This document shows, one piece after another, positions 52,140-61,716 of a DNA stretch of 64,000 nucleotides (position 1 is the stretch's first letter; the number at the start of each line of letters is the position of its first letter). The notes under the pieces were generated by a model that was not told the origin of the DNA, did not search any database, and saw only the letters and a program-made list of their open reading frames with translations. The position numbers and the translations under genes were made by a program. The stretch comes from Clostridium scatologenes. Its GTDB lineage: Bacteria; Bacillota; Clostridia; Clostridiales; Clostridiaceae. Location of the stretch: contig NZ_CP009933.1 of the NCBI RefSeq assembly GCF_000968375.1, positions 5,208,001 through 5,272,000 on the forward strand, read 5' to 3'.

Positions 52140-52721
52140 ATGGCAATAGAAAATTTTAAGGAAATAGAAGATTATTTTACTACAAATAAAGATTCAGAAG
52201 ATGTTAAAAATTTTAGAAGTTCAATATTGAATGTAGATAATGTTAAATCATTTTTAGAAAACAATGAGGATGGTAAAAAATATATAAATTCTTATGCTGA
52301 TACTAGAGTAAGCAAAGGAATTGAAACTTTTAAACAAAATAACTTACAAAAATTAATAAATGATGAAATAGCAAAACGTAACCCTTCAACAGACCCAAAA
52401 GACAAGGCTTTAGCAGACTTACAAAAAGAAATGGAAAGAATGAAAGCTGAAAGTGCTAGAAAAGACCTCACAAATAAAGCATTAAAGGTAGCACAAGAAA
52501 AGAAAATACCTAGTGATTTAATAAACTTTTTTGTTGGACAAGATGAAGAAAGTACTAAAAATAATTTATCAGTTTTAGAAAAAGCTTTAGAAACTTATAG
52601 TCAAAAGGCTAAAGAGGAAATATTAAAGAGTGGTTCATATACACCACCAAAGAGCAACAATATCACAACACAGGAACAGGCAGAAAATGAAATATATAAA
52701 TATTTTGGATTAGGTAAATAA
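52140..52721 (+). CDS. capsid scaffolding protein (DUF4355-like)
   Basis: 193 residues, strongly helical and charged, with a central coiled coil (KALADLQKEMERMKAESARK) and C-terminal Gln/Asn stretch; the order before the major capsid gene is that of scaffolding proteins. AGGAGGTTA precedes the ATG. It should guide prohead assembly and leave the shell. No protease gene is present nearby. Confidence 0.8.
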   Translation: MAIENFKEIEDYFTTNKDSEDVKNFRSSILNVDNVKSFLENNEDGKKYINSYADTRVSKGIETFKQNNLQKLINDEIAKRNPSTDPKDKALADLQKEMERMKAESARKDLTNKALKVAQEKKIPSDLINFFVGQDEESTKNNLSVLEKALETYSQKAKEEILKSGSYTPPKSNNITTQEQAENEIYKYFGLGK

Positions 52722-52810
52722 TAGTCTTTTTGTCATTGCAGACTTAAAAAAACAAGAAGTATTAAAGAGAATAAATTAAAAAATAAATTATAAAGGATGG
52801 TAATAATAAT

Positions 52811-53734
52811 ATGGCAAATAATATTGAATATGCAAGTATTTTTCAAAAGGTTTTAGATACTCAACTCATAGCAGGTGCTACAAGTGGATGGATGGAAGGA
52901 AATGCAGGTCAAGTTATTTACAATGGCGGAGCAGAAGTGAAGATTCCTTCAATCACTACTGATGGTTTAGGAAACTATGATAGAAATGCAGGATTCCCAC
53001 AAGGTTCAGTTAATCTTACATATCAAACTATGTCTCTTAGCCAAGATAGGGCAAAAACCTTCACATTGGATGCTATGTCAGTTGATGAAAGTAACTTTCT
53101 TGCAACAGCAAGTAATGTAATGTCAGAATTCCAGAAAGTTTCTGTAATTCCTGAAATTGATGCTTATAGATACTCTAAGATGGCAACATTAGCAATAGGA
53201 GCAGGACAAGCAGTAGGCGGTTATACACCAGTTGCTACAGACATACTTTCTAAATTAAAAGCTGATATAGCCAAAGTAAAAGATACTATAGGAGATTTAC
53301 CTTTAGTTATAACTATGAGTTCTCTTACTAAAAATATCCTTGAAAATTCTTCTGAAATAAGTAAGCAGTTAGTAGTTAATGACTTTACAAGTGGAGCATA
53401 TTCTACTAAAGTTGTTATGATAGATGATTGTCCAATTATAGCAGTACCAAGTGCAAGATTAAAGACAGCATACATTTTCAATGATGGTAAAAGCACAAAT
53501 CAAACTCAGGGCGGTTTTACAGCAGATTCTTCAGCTAAGAACATAAACTGGTTAATATCATTACAGCAAAGTCCAATTGCTGTGTCAAAGACAGATAAAA
53601 TGAGAATATTTGACCCCGACACAAACCAAACAGCAGATGCTTACAAATTAGACTACAGAAAATACCACGACTTATGGATTCCAAAGAATAAATTACAAGG
53701 TGTATTTGTTAATATCAAAGAAGCTTTAGCCTAG
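52811..53734 (+). CDS. major capsid protein (HK97 fold)
   Basis: 307 residues: NIEYASIFQKVLDTQLIAGATSGWMEG at the start, VNLTYQTMSLSQDRAKTFTLDAMSVDESN for the E-loop/spine area and a P-domain with YRYSKMATLAIGAG. This pattern is common to HK97-fold capsid proteins of Firmicute phages with separate scaffold. AAAGGATGG precedes the ATG. Confidence 0.9.
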   Translation: MANNIEYASIFQKVLDTQLIAGATSGWMEGNAGQVIYNGGAEVKIPSITTDGLGNYDRNAGFPQGSVNLTYQTMSLSQDRAKTFTLDAMSVDESNFLATASNVMSEFQKVSVIPEIDAYRYSKMATLAIGAGQAVGGYTPVATDILSKLKADIAKVKDTIGDLPLVITMSSLTKNILENSSEISKQLVVNDFTSGAYSTKVVMIDDCPIIAVPSARLKTAYIFNDGKSTNQTQGGFTADSSAKNINWLISLQQSPIAVSKTDKMRIFDPDTNQTADAYKLDYRKYHDLWIPKNKLQGVFVNIKEALA

Positions 53735-53797
53735 AATTGATGGGGTGGATAGTATCCACCTCTTACTATTAATAAACGAAAGGTAGGAAGATAATAT

Positions 53798-54040
53798 ATG
53801 AAGTTACAATGTATGAATGTAATTAGAATAGTTAATGATGAAGATAAAAATATAATAAATAAATTAAAAGATAAAGGATTTAATGAGATTGATGAAGATG
53901 GAAAAGTAGTAGATGCTAAAGAGGATGAAATAGAACGAGAAGTTGAAAAACGTGTTGAAGAAATAAAGAAAGAACTTGAAAAAGAAATGGCTGATAAAGC
54001 AAAATCAGAAGATAGTAAATCAAAAAATAAGGATAAATAG
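53798..54040 (+). CDS. small acidic/coiled structural-region protein
   Basis: 80 residues, mostly charged (EIEREVEKRVEEIKKELEKEMADK), predicted helical. Its position after the capsid gene suits a head accessory protein. AAAGGTAGGAAG precedes the ATG. A short hairpin with TTTTTTT follows. Confidence 0.6.
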   Translation: MKLQCMNVIRIVNDEDKNIINKLKDKGFNEIDEDGKVVDAKEDEIEREVEKRVEEIKKELEKEMADKAKSEDSKSKNKDK

Positions 54041-54095
54041 AAGAGTATAGGTATTTTTTATCTATACTCTTATTTTTTTATTGAGGGGTGAGTAT

Positions 54096-55193
54096 ATGAC
54101 AGGAACAGGAACAAGTACAGACCCTTTTATTGTGGCTACTGCAAATGATTTATGTAATGTAGGAAATAATCTTAGTGCTTATTATAAGCAGACAGCAGAT
54201 ATTGATATGACAGGAGTAACATTTACAGGTATCGGAAGTGATAGTACACCATTTACAGGTACATTTGATGGAAATAATCATATAATTAGTAATTTGAGTA
54301 TTGCTGCATCCACTGATTATACTGGCTTATTTAATGAAGTTAATGCAGGAACATTAAAAAATATTAAATTATATAAAGAAACAATAAATAGTACAAAAGG
54401 TTATGTTGGAGGTTTAGCAGGAAAAACAACTAATAATACTAATGTAACTAATTGTGGTGTTAGTGATGTAACAATTATAGGTGCTAATTATGTGGGAGGA
54501 TTATTTGGTACTTGTGGAGGTTCTGCAATTAAATGTTTTGCGGTTGGATTAAAATTAAAAAGTATAAGTATTATGCTTGGTGGTTTTGCAGGTGGAATGA
54601 CTGAAAATGTAGCAACTGTATATAATATATCTCAATGTTTTATTGAAGGTACACTTGATGGTACTGGACAAACTTTTGTTGGTGGTTTTGGTGCTATGAT
54701 AGGTGGTAATTATCTTATAAGTGATTGCTTTGTTCAATGTAATATCAAAGGAAGTACTTATACAGGAGGTTTTGCAGGATTCTTTGGTGGTGCTAGTTAT
54801 CAAACTGTTTTACATAAATGTTATACTGCAAGTCCTATTACAACAACATCCGCAGATGTAGGAGGATTTTTTGGAACAATGGGTTCTTCTACAGAAATAG
54901 CAGATTGTTTTTGGGATAAAAATGTTTCAATTGTTACAACTGATAAAAGTGTTATAACTGGTTCAAATTTTGGTAAATCAACAGAAGAAACTACAGCACA
55001 AATGCAAACTCAATCTACATTTACAAATTATGATTTTAGTAATATATGGGCGATTAATAGTGGCGAATATCCACATTTACAATATTATCAAGAAATTAAT
55101 CCTAATCCAACACCACCAACAACTCCAACTTATAAACAAAATTATCATAATTTATCAAGTCCAATGTTCGGAGCATTTTCACCTTTATTTTAA
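54096..55193 (+). CDS. GLUG-repeat protein, probable capsid decoration or adhesin
   Basis: 365 residues from ATG 54096 (GAGGGGTG before). FTGTFDGNNHIISNLSI and repeated YVGGLAG, YVGGLFG, GGFAGGM, VGGFGAM, TGGFAGFFGG, VGGFFGTM units show GLUG-type beta-helix repeats found in surface adhesins. The C-terminus is Pro/Thr-rich. No signal peptide, so a virion component rather than a secreted protein. Between capsid and connector genes, where decoration proteins often lie. Confidence 0.75.
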   Translation: MTGTGTSTDPFIVATANDLCNVGNNLSAYYKQTADIDMTGVTFTGIGSDSTPFTGTFDGNNHIISNLSIAASTDYTGLFNEVNAGTLKNIKLYKETINSTKGYVGGLAGKTTNNTNVTNCGVSDVTIIGANYVGGLFGTCGGSAIKCFAVGLKLKSISIMLGGFAGGMTENVATVYNISQCFIEGTLDGTGQTFVGGFGAMIGGNYLISDCFVQCNIKGSTYTGGFAGFFGGASYQTVLHKCYTASPITTTSADVGGFFGTMGSSTEIADCFWDKNVSIVTTDKSVITGSNFGKSTEETTAQMQTQSTFTNYDFSNIWAINSGEYPHLQYYQEINPNPTPPTTPTYKQNYHNLSSPMFGAFSPLF

Positions 55194-55215
55194 CGATAAG
55201 GAGGTATGTATATAG

Positions 55216-56502
55216 ATGATAGAACAATTAAATAATGCAGTAAAATTTATGGCTTTTTTTACTGCTAGTAAGGTTGGAAAAACAGGTATAACCGTTACTA
55301 TAGATGTATTTAATCCAAGTGGAACAAAAATTGTTACAGATGGAAGTACCGTAGAATTAGGAGATGGAATTTATACTTATACTCTAGCAAATACGAATAC
55401 CAGTTCGGAAGGGGAATATGTTGCGATATTTAAGACAGCAGACACAACCGTTGATATGCAACAGATACCTTCATTGTGGATTATTGGTAGAGCAGGTATT
55501 GAACATTTAGACAGCAATATAAGTGACAAGGCTACTCAAACAAGTGTAAGTGCTATTCCTACAACTCCATTATTAAGTACCGATAGCAGATTAAATAACC
55601 TTGATAGCAAAGTTAGCTTAATTCCTACAAGTCCAGTATTATCAACAGACACACGTTTGGATAATTTGGACAGCAAAGTTTCATTAATTCCTAAAAATCC
55701 ATTACTGACTAATGACAGTCGTTTGGATAATTTAGATGCTAAAATATCAACTATTTCTGGTGGTGGAAGTCCTTTACAATCAAATGATACTAGATTAGAT
55801 AAATTAGCAAACTTAGATGTTTTAGTTAGTACAAGAGCAAGTCAAACTTCTATTAGTTCAATTCCAACTAATCCACTTTTGACAAATGATACTAGATTAG
55901 ATAATTTAGATGCGAAAATCAGTTCGATTAGTGGTGGAGGTAGTCCACTTCAATCTACAGATAGTCGTTTGGATAAATTGGCTAATCTTGATGTTTTAGT
56001 TTCAAGCAGAGCAACAGGAACTAATCAATTACTTTCTACTGATACACGTTTAGATAATTTGGATGCTAAGATAAGCACTAGATCAAGTCAAGAGAGTGTT
56101 GCAGCAATACCTACTAATCCTTTATTAACCAATGACACTAGATTAAATAATTTGGATAGTAAAGTTAGTAGTGCATTACAAACAGGAGATAGTAGACTTG
56201 ATAAGTTGAATAATTTAGATACTACAGTTTCAAGTAGAGCAACGCAAACAAGTGTTGATAGTATAACTGGAAGTGGTAAAACTAAATGGACTTATATTCT
56301 TACACTTGCAGATGGTGTTACTCCAATTCCAAGTGCTAATATATGGATTACTACAGATATAGAGGGTAATAATATCATAAGTAGTACAGTAACGGATAGT
56401 TACGGACAAGCTAATTTTGCAGTAGATAAAGGCACTGTATATGTTTGGTGTGCTAAAACAGGTTATAAATTCAATAATCCAGATACGGAGGTGATAGCAT
56501 AA
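55216..56502 (+). CDS. fibrous virion protein with nine RLxxL repeats and C-terminal Ig/CarboxypepD-like domain
   Basis: 428 residues. Residues 1-95 are a beta domain (VKFMAFFTASKVGKTGITVTIDVFN). Residues about 115-345 hold nine copies of (T/D)-D-(S/T)-RL-(D/N)-x-L at Arg125, 147, 169, 193, 227, 251, 278, 309 and 327, linked by IPTNP and SGGGSP hinges, likely a trimeric coiled/beta fibre. Residues about 355-428 (WTYILTLADGVTPIPSANIWITT) resemble a carboxypeptidase-regulatory-like fold. Probably a head fibre. Its stop overlaps the next start (ATAATG). Confidence 0.75.
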   Translation: MIEQLNNAVKFMAFFTASKVGKTGITVTIDVFNPSGTKIVTDGSTVELGDGIYTYTLANTNTSSEGEYVAIFKTADTTVDMQQIPSLWIIGRAGIEHLDSNISDKATQTSVSAIPTTPLLSTDSRLNNLDSKVSLIPTSPVLSTDTRLDNLDSKVSLIPKNPLLTNDSRLDNLDAKISTISGGGSPLQSNDTRLDKLANLDVLVSTRASQTSISSIPTNPLLTNDTRLDNLDAKISSISGGGSPLQSTDSRLDKLANLDVLVSSRATGTNQLLSTDTRLDNLDAKISTRSSQESVAAIPTNPLLTNDTRLNNLDSKVSSALQTGDSRLDKLNNLDTTVSSRATQTSVDSITGSGKTKWTYILTLADGVTPIPSANIWITTDIEGNNIISSTVTDSYGQANFAVDKGTVYVWCAKTGYKFNNPDTEVIA

Positions 56503-56846
56503 TGGCAGGAACAGGAACAGGAGAAGTAATTCAAAGTGATTTACTTTTAGCTGATGTAAAAACTTTATTAAAAATAAAACCTACTGATACAAGTAAGGAT
56601 GATATTATTAATCTTTATTTGCGTAGAGGAAATACATTAATTGTAAGATATTTAAACAATAGTACAATTACAGATGCTACAGCATATCCAGAAGCATTAA
56701 TTGAATATGCGTTAGTTTGTATGCGTAGAAACGGAAATGAGGGTATAAAACAGGCTACACAGGGTAATAAAAGTGTTACATGGGAAGGTGGATTACCAGA
56801 CAGTGTAAAAGAATTATTGCCATTGCCTTATATTAAATTGATGTAG
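56502..56846 (+). CDS. head-tail connector / adaptor (gp15/gp6-like)
   Basis: 114 residues: LLADVKTLLKIKPTDTSKDDIINLYLRRGNTLIVRYLNN and EALIEYALVCMRRNG are typical of the small helical adaptor that binds the portal (SPP1 gp15/HK97 gp6). Translationally coupled to the fibre gene. Its presence implies that the head has, or once had, a tail or neck to attach. Confidence 0.8.
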   Translation: MAGTGTGEVIQSDLLLADVKTLLKIKPTDTSKDDIINLYLRRGNTLIVRYLNNSTITDATAYPEALIEYALVCMRRNGNEGIKQATQGNKSVTWEGGLPDSVKELLPLPYIKLM

Positions 56847-56894
56847 TATAAGGCATTAATATCCTCATAATAATAAATAATTGGAGGTAATAAA

Positions 56895-57170
56895 ATGTTT
56901 TATGATACAGAAATAGAAGTATATGATAACCCTACATATACAATTTATAATTATAGTTTTTATGGAGATTTTCAAGAATACGATAAGGTTTTAAAAATAG
57001 AAGAATTTGTTTTTAATATAGATCATAGAGTATTTTGTGATTATACAACTTTAATTACAGATAAATCTTATTTTAAAATCAATGGTGAGATTTATAAATG
57101 TATCAAACCAAAAATATTTGATAATTATATGGAAATTATGCTTTATAAATGTCAAGGGGGTGGTAATTAG
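56895..57170 (+). CDS. small beta-rich protein, possible head-closure (stopper) protein
   Basis: 91 residues after TTGGAGGT. Beta-rich (FVFNIDHRVFCDYTTLITDKSYFKINGEIYKCI). Size, fold impression and position after the adaptor gene match SPP1 gp16-like stopper proteins, but the sequence similarity is weak. Overlaps the next start by one base. Confidence 0.5.
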   Translation: MFYDTEIEVYDNPTYTIYNYSFYGDFQEYDKVLKIEEFVFNIDHRVFCDYTTLITDKSYFKINGEIYKCIKPKIFDNYMEIMLYKCQGGGN

Positions 57171-59368
57171 TGTATGGTAATGTAAAAGGAAATTTAGTTG
57201 ATAATATAGATAATAATATTGACTTTCTCCTTTATGAAATAGGTATTAATATAAAAGTCAATCATGTTAATAAAAGAGCAATTATAATAGATGATACAAA
57301 AAAACCTAACGATTATGATACTAAGATTATTGTCACTAATTTTCTTTTAAATCAAGGTGATTTAATCCATTATGACAATATAGATTGGTTAATAGTTGGA
57401 GAAGTGGATACAAGCAAAAACACTTATCGAGCAAAAATGAATAAATGTAATTTTACTATAAAGTTTCCTTATGGTACAACTTATCCATTTAATTATGAAG
57501 TCCCAGTATTAGTAACTAGAGGAACTTTCAATGTAGTAACTAATACTTATGTTAATTATCCAGATGGTGAAGTATATGTTACTTGTAAAACTGATGATTA
57601 TATAAATCCTATCGGTGTTGATGATATAATCGGTTTAAATACCACATTTATAAAATGGGGATATTCTTTTAAAGTTAGTGGTTTTGATAAAACTAAAAAA
57701 GGATTAATTACTTTTCATGCTACAGGAACAGGTGGTTTTGCAAATAAGCAAGAAGCAATTACTGAAAGTATGTTTTCTACAGAACCTAATTATACCATAA
57801 GCGTAGATAATGATATAAATACCTTAGATATAGGGAACACTTATAAACCACAGATGAATATAACTTATAATGGAACAATTGTTACTGATAAAGTTCCAAT
57901 TTATTATACAGCAGTAACGGATGATACTATTAGTGTTGCTGCTGATGGAACAGTTACAGGATTAAAAATAGGAAATGCAATATTAGAAGTTTTTAGTCAA
58001 GGAGTATATAAAACTATTGAATTTACTGTAAAAGATGTTGATTATTCAATGACAATTGCAAATGAAACTGAAAGTATTGGTATAAATTTTGATTATACCT
58101 TGAATATAGATTGTTACAAGGATAGTGTTAAAGATACTGTACCAATAGTTACTTATGTATCAAGTGACCCTACAATTGCTACAGTAGATAATACAGGTAA
58201 AATAAGAGGTATTAAACGTGGTAGTGTTAAAATTACTGCTAAATATCATAATCATTCTAAAAGTACATACATTAATATAATTCCTATTAATTCTATAATT
58301 ATTACTAATAAATTAAATCAATTAAAGGTCGGTCAAACTTATACACCTACATTTAATTGCACTTCTAATAATGTTGTTGACACTAATCCAACAGTTACTT
58401 ATACAAGTAGTGATCCTAGCATTTTAAGTATAGAAAATGGAGTAATTACAGCATTAAAAGCAGGAACAGCAACCGTTGTAATAGCTTACAAAGATAAAAT
58501 TGATAGTGTAACTATTTTATGCAGTAATATAACTTATGCTATATCTATTGCAAATAAACCTTCAACTTCAATAAATAATGGTAGTACATATCAATTGAAT
58601 TTAAATTGTACAGAAGATGGAGCAATAGAGAGTAATCCTATAGTAACTTACACTTCAAATAATACAAGTGTTGCTACTATAAATTCTACAGGTTTAATTA
58701 GTTGTGTTGGTATTGGTTCAGCCAATATTACAGTAAATTATCATGGTGTTTCTGATAATGTAGATATTAATGTTGTTTCAGCACATAATTATGTATTATC
58801 AGTAAGTCCTACATCTATTAGTGTAGAAAATAGCAATACAGCCACTATTACAGCAAGTGTAGAAGATAAGGGAACTGTAATAAGTGATGCTTTATTTGTT
58901 TATAGTTCAGATAATATAAGTGTTGCTACTATAGACAGCACAGGAAAAGTTACAGGTGTGAGTGCTGGAAGTGCAAATATTACAGTTAGTTTTATTGGAC
59001 TAGATAATAATACATATTCTAAGACTATACCAGTTACAGTTACAGCACCATTGACTAAGACTATTACAGTAGCAGATGCAACAGGTTTATTAGTTACTAG
59101 CATTAAAGTAAATAAAACTCAAAATTATATCATTACCGAAACAGATAGTAATGGTACTGTAATAAATGATACATTTACAGTTACAGTAGTACCAAGTAAT
59201 AATACTTGTGATAGTAGTTATTACACGTTAACTATTATTGATAATAATAATTTTAGTATCAATAATTTAAAAGGTGCTGGAAGTCAATATATAATAGTAA
59301 CGGTAACAAGTGCAACTAATCCTAGTGTAAGTAAAGAATTTAAGGTTAGATTAGCAGGTAGATGGTAA
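57170..59368 (+). CDS. large virion protein with five Big_2 (Ig-like) domains
   Basis: 732 residues from GTG 57170 (AAGGGGGTGG before, overlapping the preceding stop). Residues 1-200 form an unrecognised, probably virion-binding domain (LIHYDNIDWLIVGEVDTSKN). Then five bacterial Ig-like type 2 repeats, each with the signature T-x-x-S-(S/N)-(D/N)-x-(S/T)-(I/V)-A-T-(V/I): for example TYVSSDPTIATVDNTG and VYSSDNISVATIDSTGKVTG, roughly residues 205-630. A final domain ends the protein. It probably binds host surface carbohydrates. It is the last structural gene before the lysis genes. Confidence 0.8.
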   Translation: MYGNVKGNLVDNIDNNIDFLLYEIGINIKVNHVNKRAIIIDDTKKPNDYDTKIIVTNFLLNQGDLIHYDNIDWLIVGEVDTSKNTYRAKMNKCNFTIKFPYGTTYPFNYEVPVLVTRGTFNVVTNTYVNYPDGEVYVTCKTDDYINPIGVDDIIGLNTTFIKWGYSFKVSGFDKTKKGLITFHATGTGGFANKQEAITESMFSTEPNYTISVDNDINTLDIGNTYKPQMNITYNGTIVTDKVPIYYTAVTDDTISVAADGTVTGLKIGNAILEVFSQGVYKTIEFTVKDVDYSMTIANETESIGINFDYTLNIDCYKDSVKDTVPIVTYVSSDPTIATVDNTGKIRGIKRGSVKITAKYHNHSKSTYINIIPINSIIITNKLNQLKVGQTYTPTFNCTSNNVVDTNPTVTYTSSDPSILSIENGVITALKAGTATVVIAYKDKIDSVTILCSNITYAISIANKPSTSINNGSTYQLNLNCTEDGAIESNPIVTYTSNNTSVATINSTGLISCVGIGSANITVNYHGVSDNVDINVVSAHNYVLSVSPTSISVENSNTATITASVEDKGTVISDALFVYSSDNISVATIDSTGKVTGVSAGSANITVSFIGLDNNTYSKTIPVTVTAPLTKTITVADATGLLVTSIKVNKTQNYIITETDSNGTVINDTFTVTVVPSNNTCDSSYYTLTIIDNNNFSINNLKGAGSQYIIVTVTSATNPSVSKEFKVRLAGRW

Positions 59369-59456
59369 ATGTTTAATATTAAATTAGCTATTTAGCAGCT
59401 GACGAATCAATATTTAAAAATGATTCACATAAATTAAGTAATTGGTGATAAAAAAT

Positions 59457-59478
59457 GACTAGAAATAGTCTTTTTTTA
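59457..59478 (+). terminator. terminator of the structural operon
   Basis: GACTA-gaaa-TAGTC followed by TTTTTTT. Confidence 0.85.
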
Positions 59479-59722
59479 TTGTCTATTTTTAAAAAATAAA
59501 AAACAACAATTGAGAATTATTAGTCCCCAATTGTTGCTAAAAAAGCAGTTTAGTGACAAAGCTGATAATTACACGCAAAAATACTTCCTCCAAGAGTAGT
59601 AGAAAATACCTTTTTTTATAAAATGTGTAATAAAAGATTGTCCAACAATATGCTCGTTTTACAATTATAATACCATATAAGTAATAATTTGTAAACATTA
59701 ATTAGTTTTAGGAGGTAAAAAG
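59479..59722. other. intergenic region before the lysis genes
   Basis: Contains the perfect pair CAACAATTG (59504-59512) and CAATTGTTG (59528-59536), flanked by A and T tracts. An AT-rich stretch with TATAAT-like words near 59665 may be the lysis promoter. No gene. Confidence 0.4.
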
Positions 59723-59944
59723 ATGAATAATGAAACAATGGAGATTAAAATAAATGAACATGATAAAAAAATAGATGAACATGAAGATAAAATAAATTCA
59801 CTTGAAAAATCAGACACAAAGCAAGATAGTAAAATAGATAATTTATGCGAAAAAATAGATGGATTAATAATCATGAACAATAAATGGCTTTATTTTGCGA
59901 TTACTTCAATGATAGCTTTATTAGCAAAAATATTATTCTTTTAG
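59723..59944 (+). CDS. xhlA: XhlA-like haemolysin/holin accessory protein
   Basis: 73 residues after AGGAGGTAAAA. The N-terminal two thirds form a charged coiled coil (KINEHDKKIDEHEDKINSLE) and the C-terminus is a single membrane segment (WLYFAITSMIALLAKILFF), the XhlA layout. Works with holin and endolysin in lysis. The endolysin ribosome site begins just after its stop. Confidence 0.85.
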   Translation: MNNETMEIKINEHDKKIDEHEDKINSLEKSDTKQDSKIDNLCEKIDGLIIMNNKWLYFAITSMIALLAKILFF

Positions 59945-59961
59945 AGGAGGGTGGATTTAAT

Positions 59962-60810
59962 TTGTTAAAAGGCATAGATATAAATTCTGAAAATAATATT
60001 TTAGATTGGCAACAGGTATTGAATGATGGGATACAAGTCCTTATAAATAAAGCAACCGAGGGTAATTATTATCAAGACCGATATTTTGAATATAGATATA
60101 AGAACGTAAGACCTTTAGAAATTAAATTTGGGTGTTATCATTTTGCAAGTAAACATGGAGCAGCTACAGAAGCACAATATTTTGCAGATTTTATTAAAAA
60201 TTATGAACTAGATACAATCCTTTGGCTCGATATAGAGCAACCCCCCGAAAGCTATGGATGGACTTGGACAGGCAATAATCCTAGTGAATATGTAAATGAA
60301 TTTATTCCTTATATAGAGAAACTTACTAATATTGAGTGTGGAATTTATACAGGTGAGTGCTTTTATAAGGATTTTTTGCAAGGGAAAATATCTTCTAATA
60401 TAAAACTATGGATTGCAAAATACAGTTCAAATGAGCCTATAGGGTATCCCACTAACTCATGGCAATATAGTGAAACAGGTACAGTTGCAGGAGCAGAACA
60501 AGCCAATAGCATAGACATGGATTTATTCAATGAAAACATATTACTAAGTAGTGGAGGTACTAAGAAAGTGAAAAATGTAATTTGTGTAAATAATTCAATA
60601 GACGAAAGGGCAGGAAAATATCTAGGAGATTATTTAAAATGTGCAGTAATTAATAATTCTGAAATGGCTTATGACTTTAGTGTAGCAGAAAATGTTATTG
60701 GTGTAGGCGGTGGAGAATTTACTACTTATATAAAAAAAATAATTAAGGGACAAGATCGTTATGATACAGCACAATCAGTATTAAATTTTATTGCTAATGG
60801 TGGAAAATAA
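59962..60810 (+). CDS. GH25 endolysin with C-terminal cell-wall-binding-2-like domain
   Basis: 282 residues from TTG 59962, preceded by GAGGAGGGTGG; the longer frame from 59884 overlaps xhlA. The GH25 muramidase shows LKGIDINSEN (catalytic-site Asp), KATEGNYYQD, YHFASKH, WLDIEQP and WQYSETGTV. Residues about 195-282 include VIGVGGGEFTTYI and KGQDRYDTAQSVLNFI, the GxDRYxTA signature of the clostridial cell-wall-binding repeat 2. The domain pair targets clostridial walls, consistent with the host's own CW-binding-2 protein at 62217. Confidence 0.93.
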   Translation: MLKGIDINSENNILDWQQVLNDGIQVLINKATEGNYYQDRYFEYRYKNVRPLEIKFGCYHFASKHGAATEAQYFADFIKNYELDTILWLDIEQPPESYGWTWTGNNPSEYVNEFIPYIEKLTNIECGIYTGECFYKDFLQGKISSNIKLWIAKYSSNEPIGYPTNSWQYSETGTVAGAEQANSIDMDLFNENILLSSGGTKKVKNVICVNNSIDERAGKYLGDYLKCAVINNSEMAYDFSVAENVIGVGGGEFTTYIKKIIKGQDRYDTAQSVLNFIANGGK

Positions 60811-60841
60811 ATAAATTGAGAGAATAGGAGTGATAATTATT

Positions 60842-61267
60842 ATGACATATATAATAACAATTGTATTAAAATTAGTAATCTCTTTAGTAATTGTAATACT
60901 TTCACCTTTTGCTTATAAAACATTATCAGCACTAGAAAGAAAATCTATTGCTTTAGCAGGTGAAAGTAACTATAATTTTCTAAGAATATTTATTACGGAT
61001 TTAATTAAAAGTAGACCTAACGAATTTTATGAAGAAGAATTAATTAAAATACTAGATACAATAGATAATCGGTTCGGTAATAAGTTTACTGAAAATGAAA
61101 TTAGAATATTAGTAGATTCTGCTATAAAAGATTTTGGTAAAACAGTTATTAATTCAGTACCTAAAAATGAAACCACTAATGAAACGGAAGTTGCAGCAAA
61201 AACTGAAACTGATGTTATAGAAAAATTACAAGAGACTTTAGATATGTTAAAAAATCATAATAAATAG
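60842..61267 (+). CDS. LLH-family phage holin
   Basis: 141 residues from ATG 60842 (AGGAG eleven bases before; an in-frame GTG lies at 60830). One N-terminal membrane segment (IITIVLKLVISLVIVILSPFAY) is followed by a helical soluble domain (FLRIFITDLIKS, NRFGNKFTENEIRILVDSAIKDFG), as in phage_holin_LLH. Probably forms the lysis pore or modulates it. Last gene of the element. Confidence 0.8.
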   Translation: MTYIITIVLKLVISLVIVILSPFAYKTLSALERKSIALAGESNYNFLRIFITDLIKSRPNEFYEEELIKILDTIDNRFGNKFTENEIRILVDSAIKDFGKTVINSVPKNETTNETEVAAKTETDVIEKLQETLDMLKNHNK

Positions 61268-61716
61268 AATGGGACTGTTAAACTAGAAGTAATGTAAATT
61301 ATTTAGTGTAACAGTCCTTGAGATTTATATAAAGTAATTGATATATCATAGAAAATAACTACTTAATATAGTAAAAAACATTAAAAAAATAGCCATTAAA
61401 AAAGTTGTATATATTAATGTAGAAATTTTCACATTAGATTTACGTTTAATAGATTTTAAATTTTTTAAATTATACATAGTCAACATATTATTAATAATTA
61501 TTGGTAAGGGAGCGTTTTTTAATCGTAAAGTAGGTCAGAAATGGCTTGCTTTTTATTTTTTAAATCAATAAGATGTTATTCAATGATATAGGAATTTTAT
61601 ATAAGAAATTTTTTGGTATAGAAACATCTTGATTATATAATGTTTGTAGTGGTATACTATACATATATTAAGGGTACTGATATCCTTACATGATGATATA
61701 CATACATTAAGGTTTT
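61268..61716. other. right-end non-coding region of the element
   Basis: A long imperfect hairpin lies just after the holin (GGACTGTTA near 61272 with TAACAGTCC near 61310). Close to the right repeat, ACATATATTAAGG and CATACATTAAGG occur as direct repeats (about 61661-61673, 61701-61712) with an AAGGGTA/TATCCTT pair between them; these may be integrase arm or excisionase sites. Confidence 0.45.

Noticed and set aside
57170..59368. Tail tape measure or baseplate protein
   Set aside because: The protein is a string of Ig-like beta domains, not the long helical protein expected of a tape measure, and lacks baseplate motifs.
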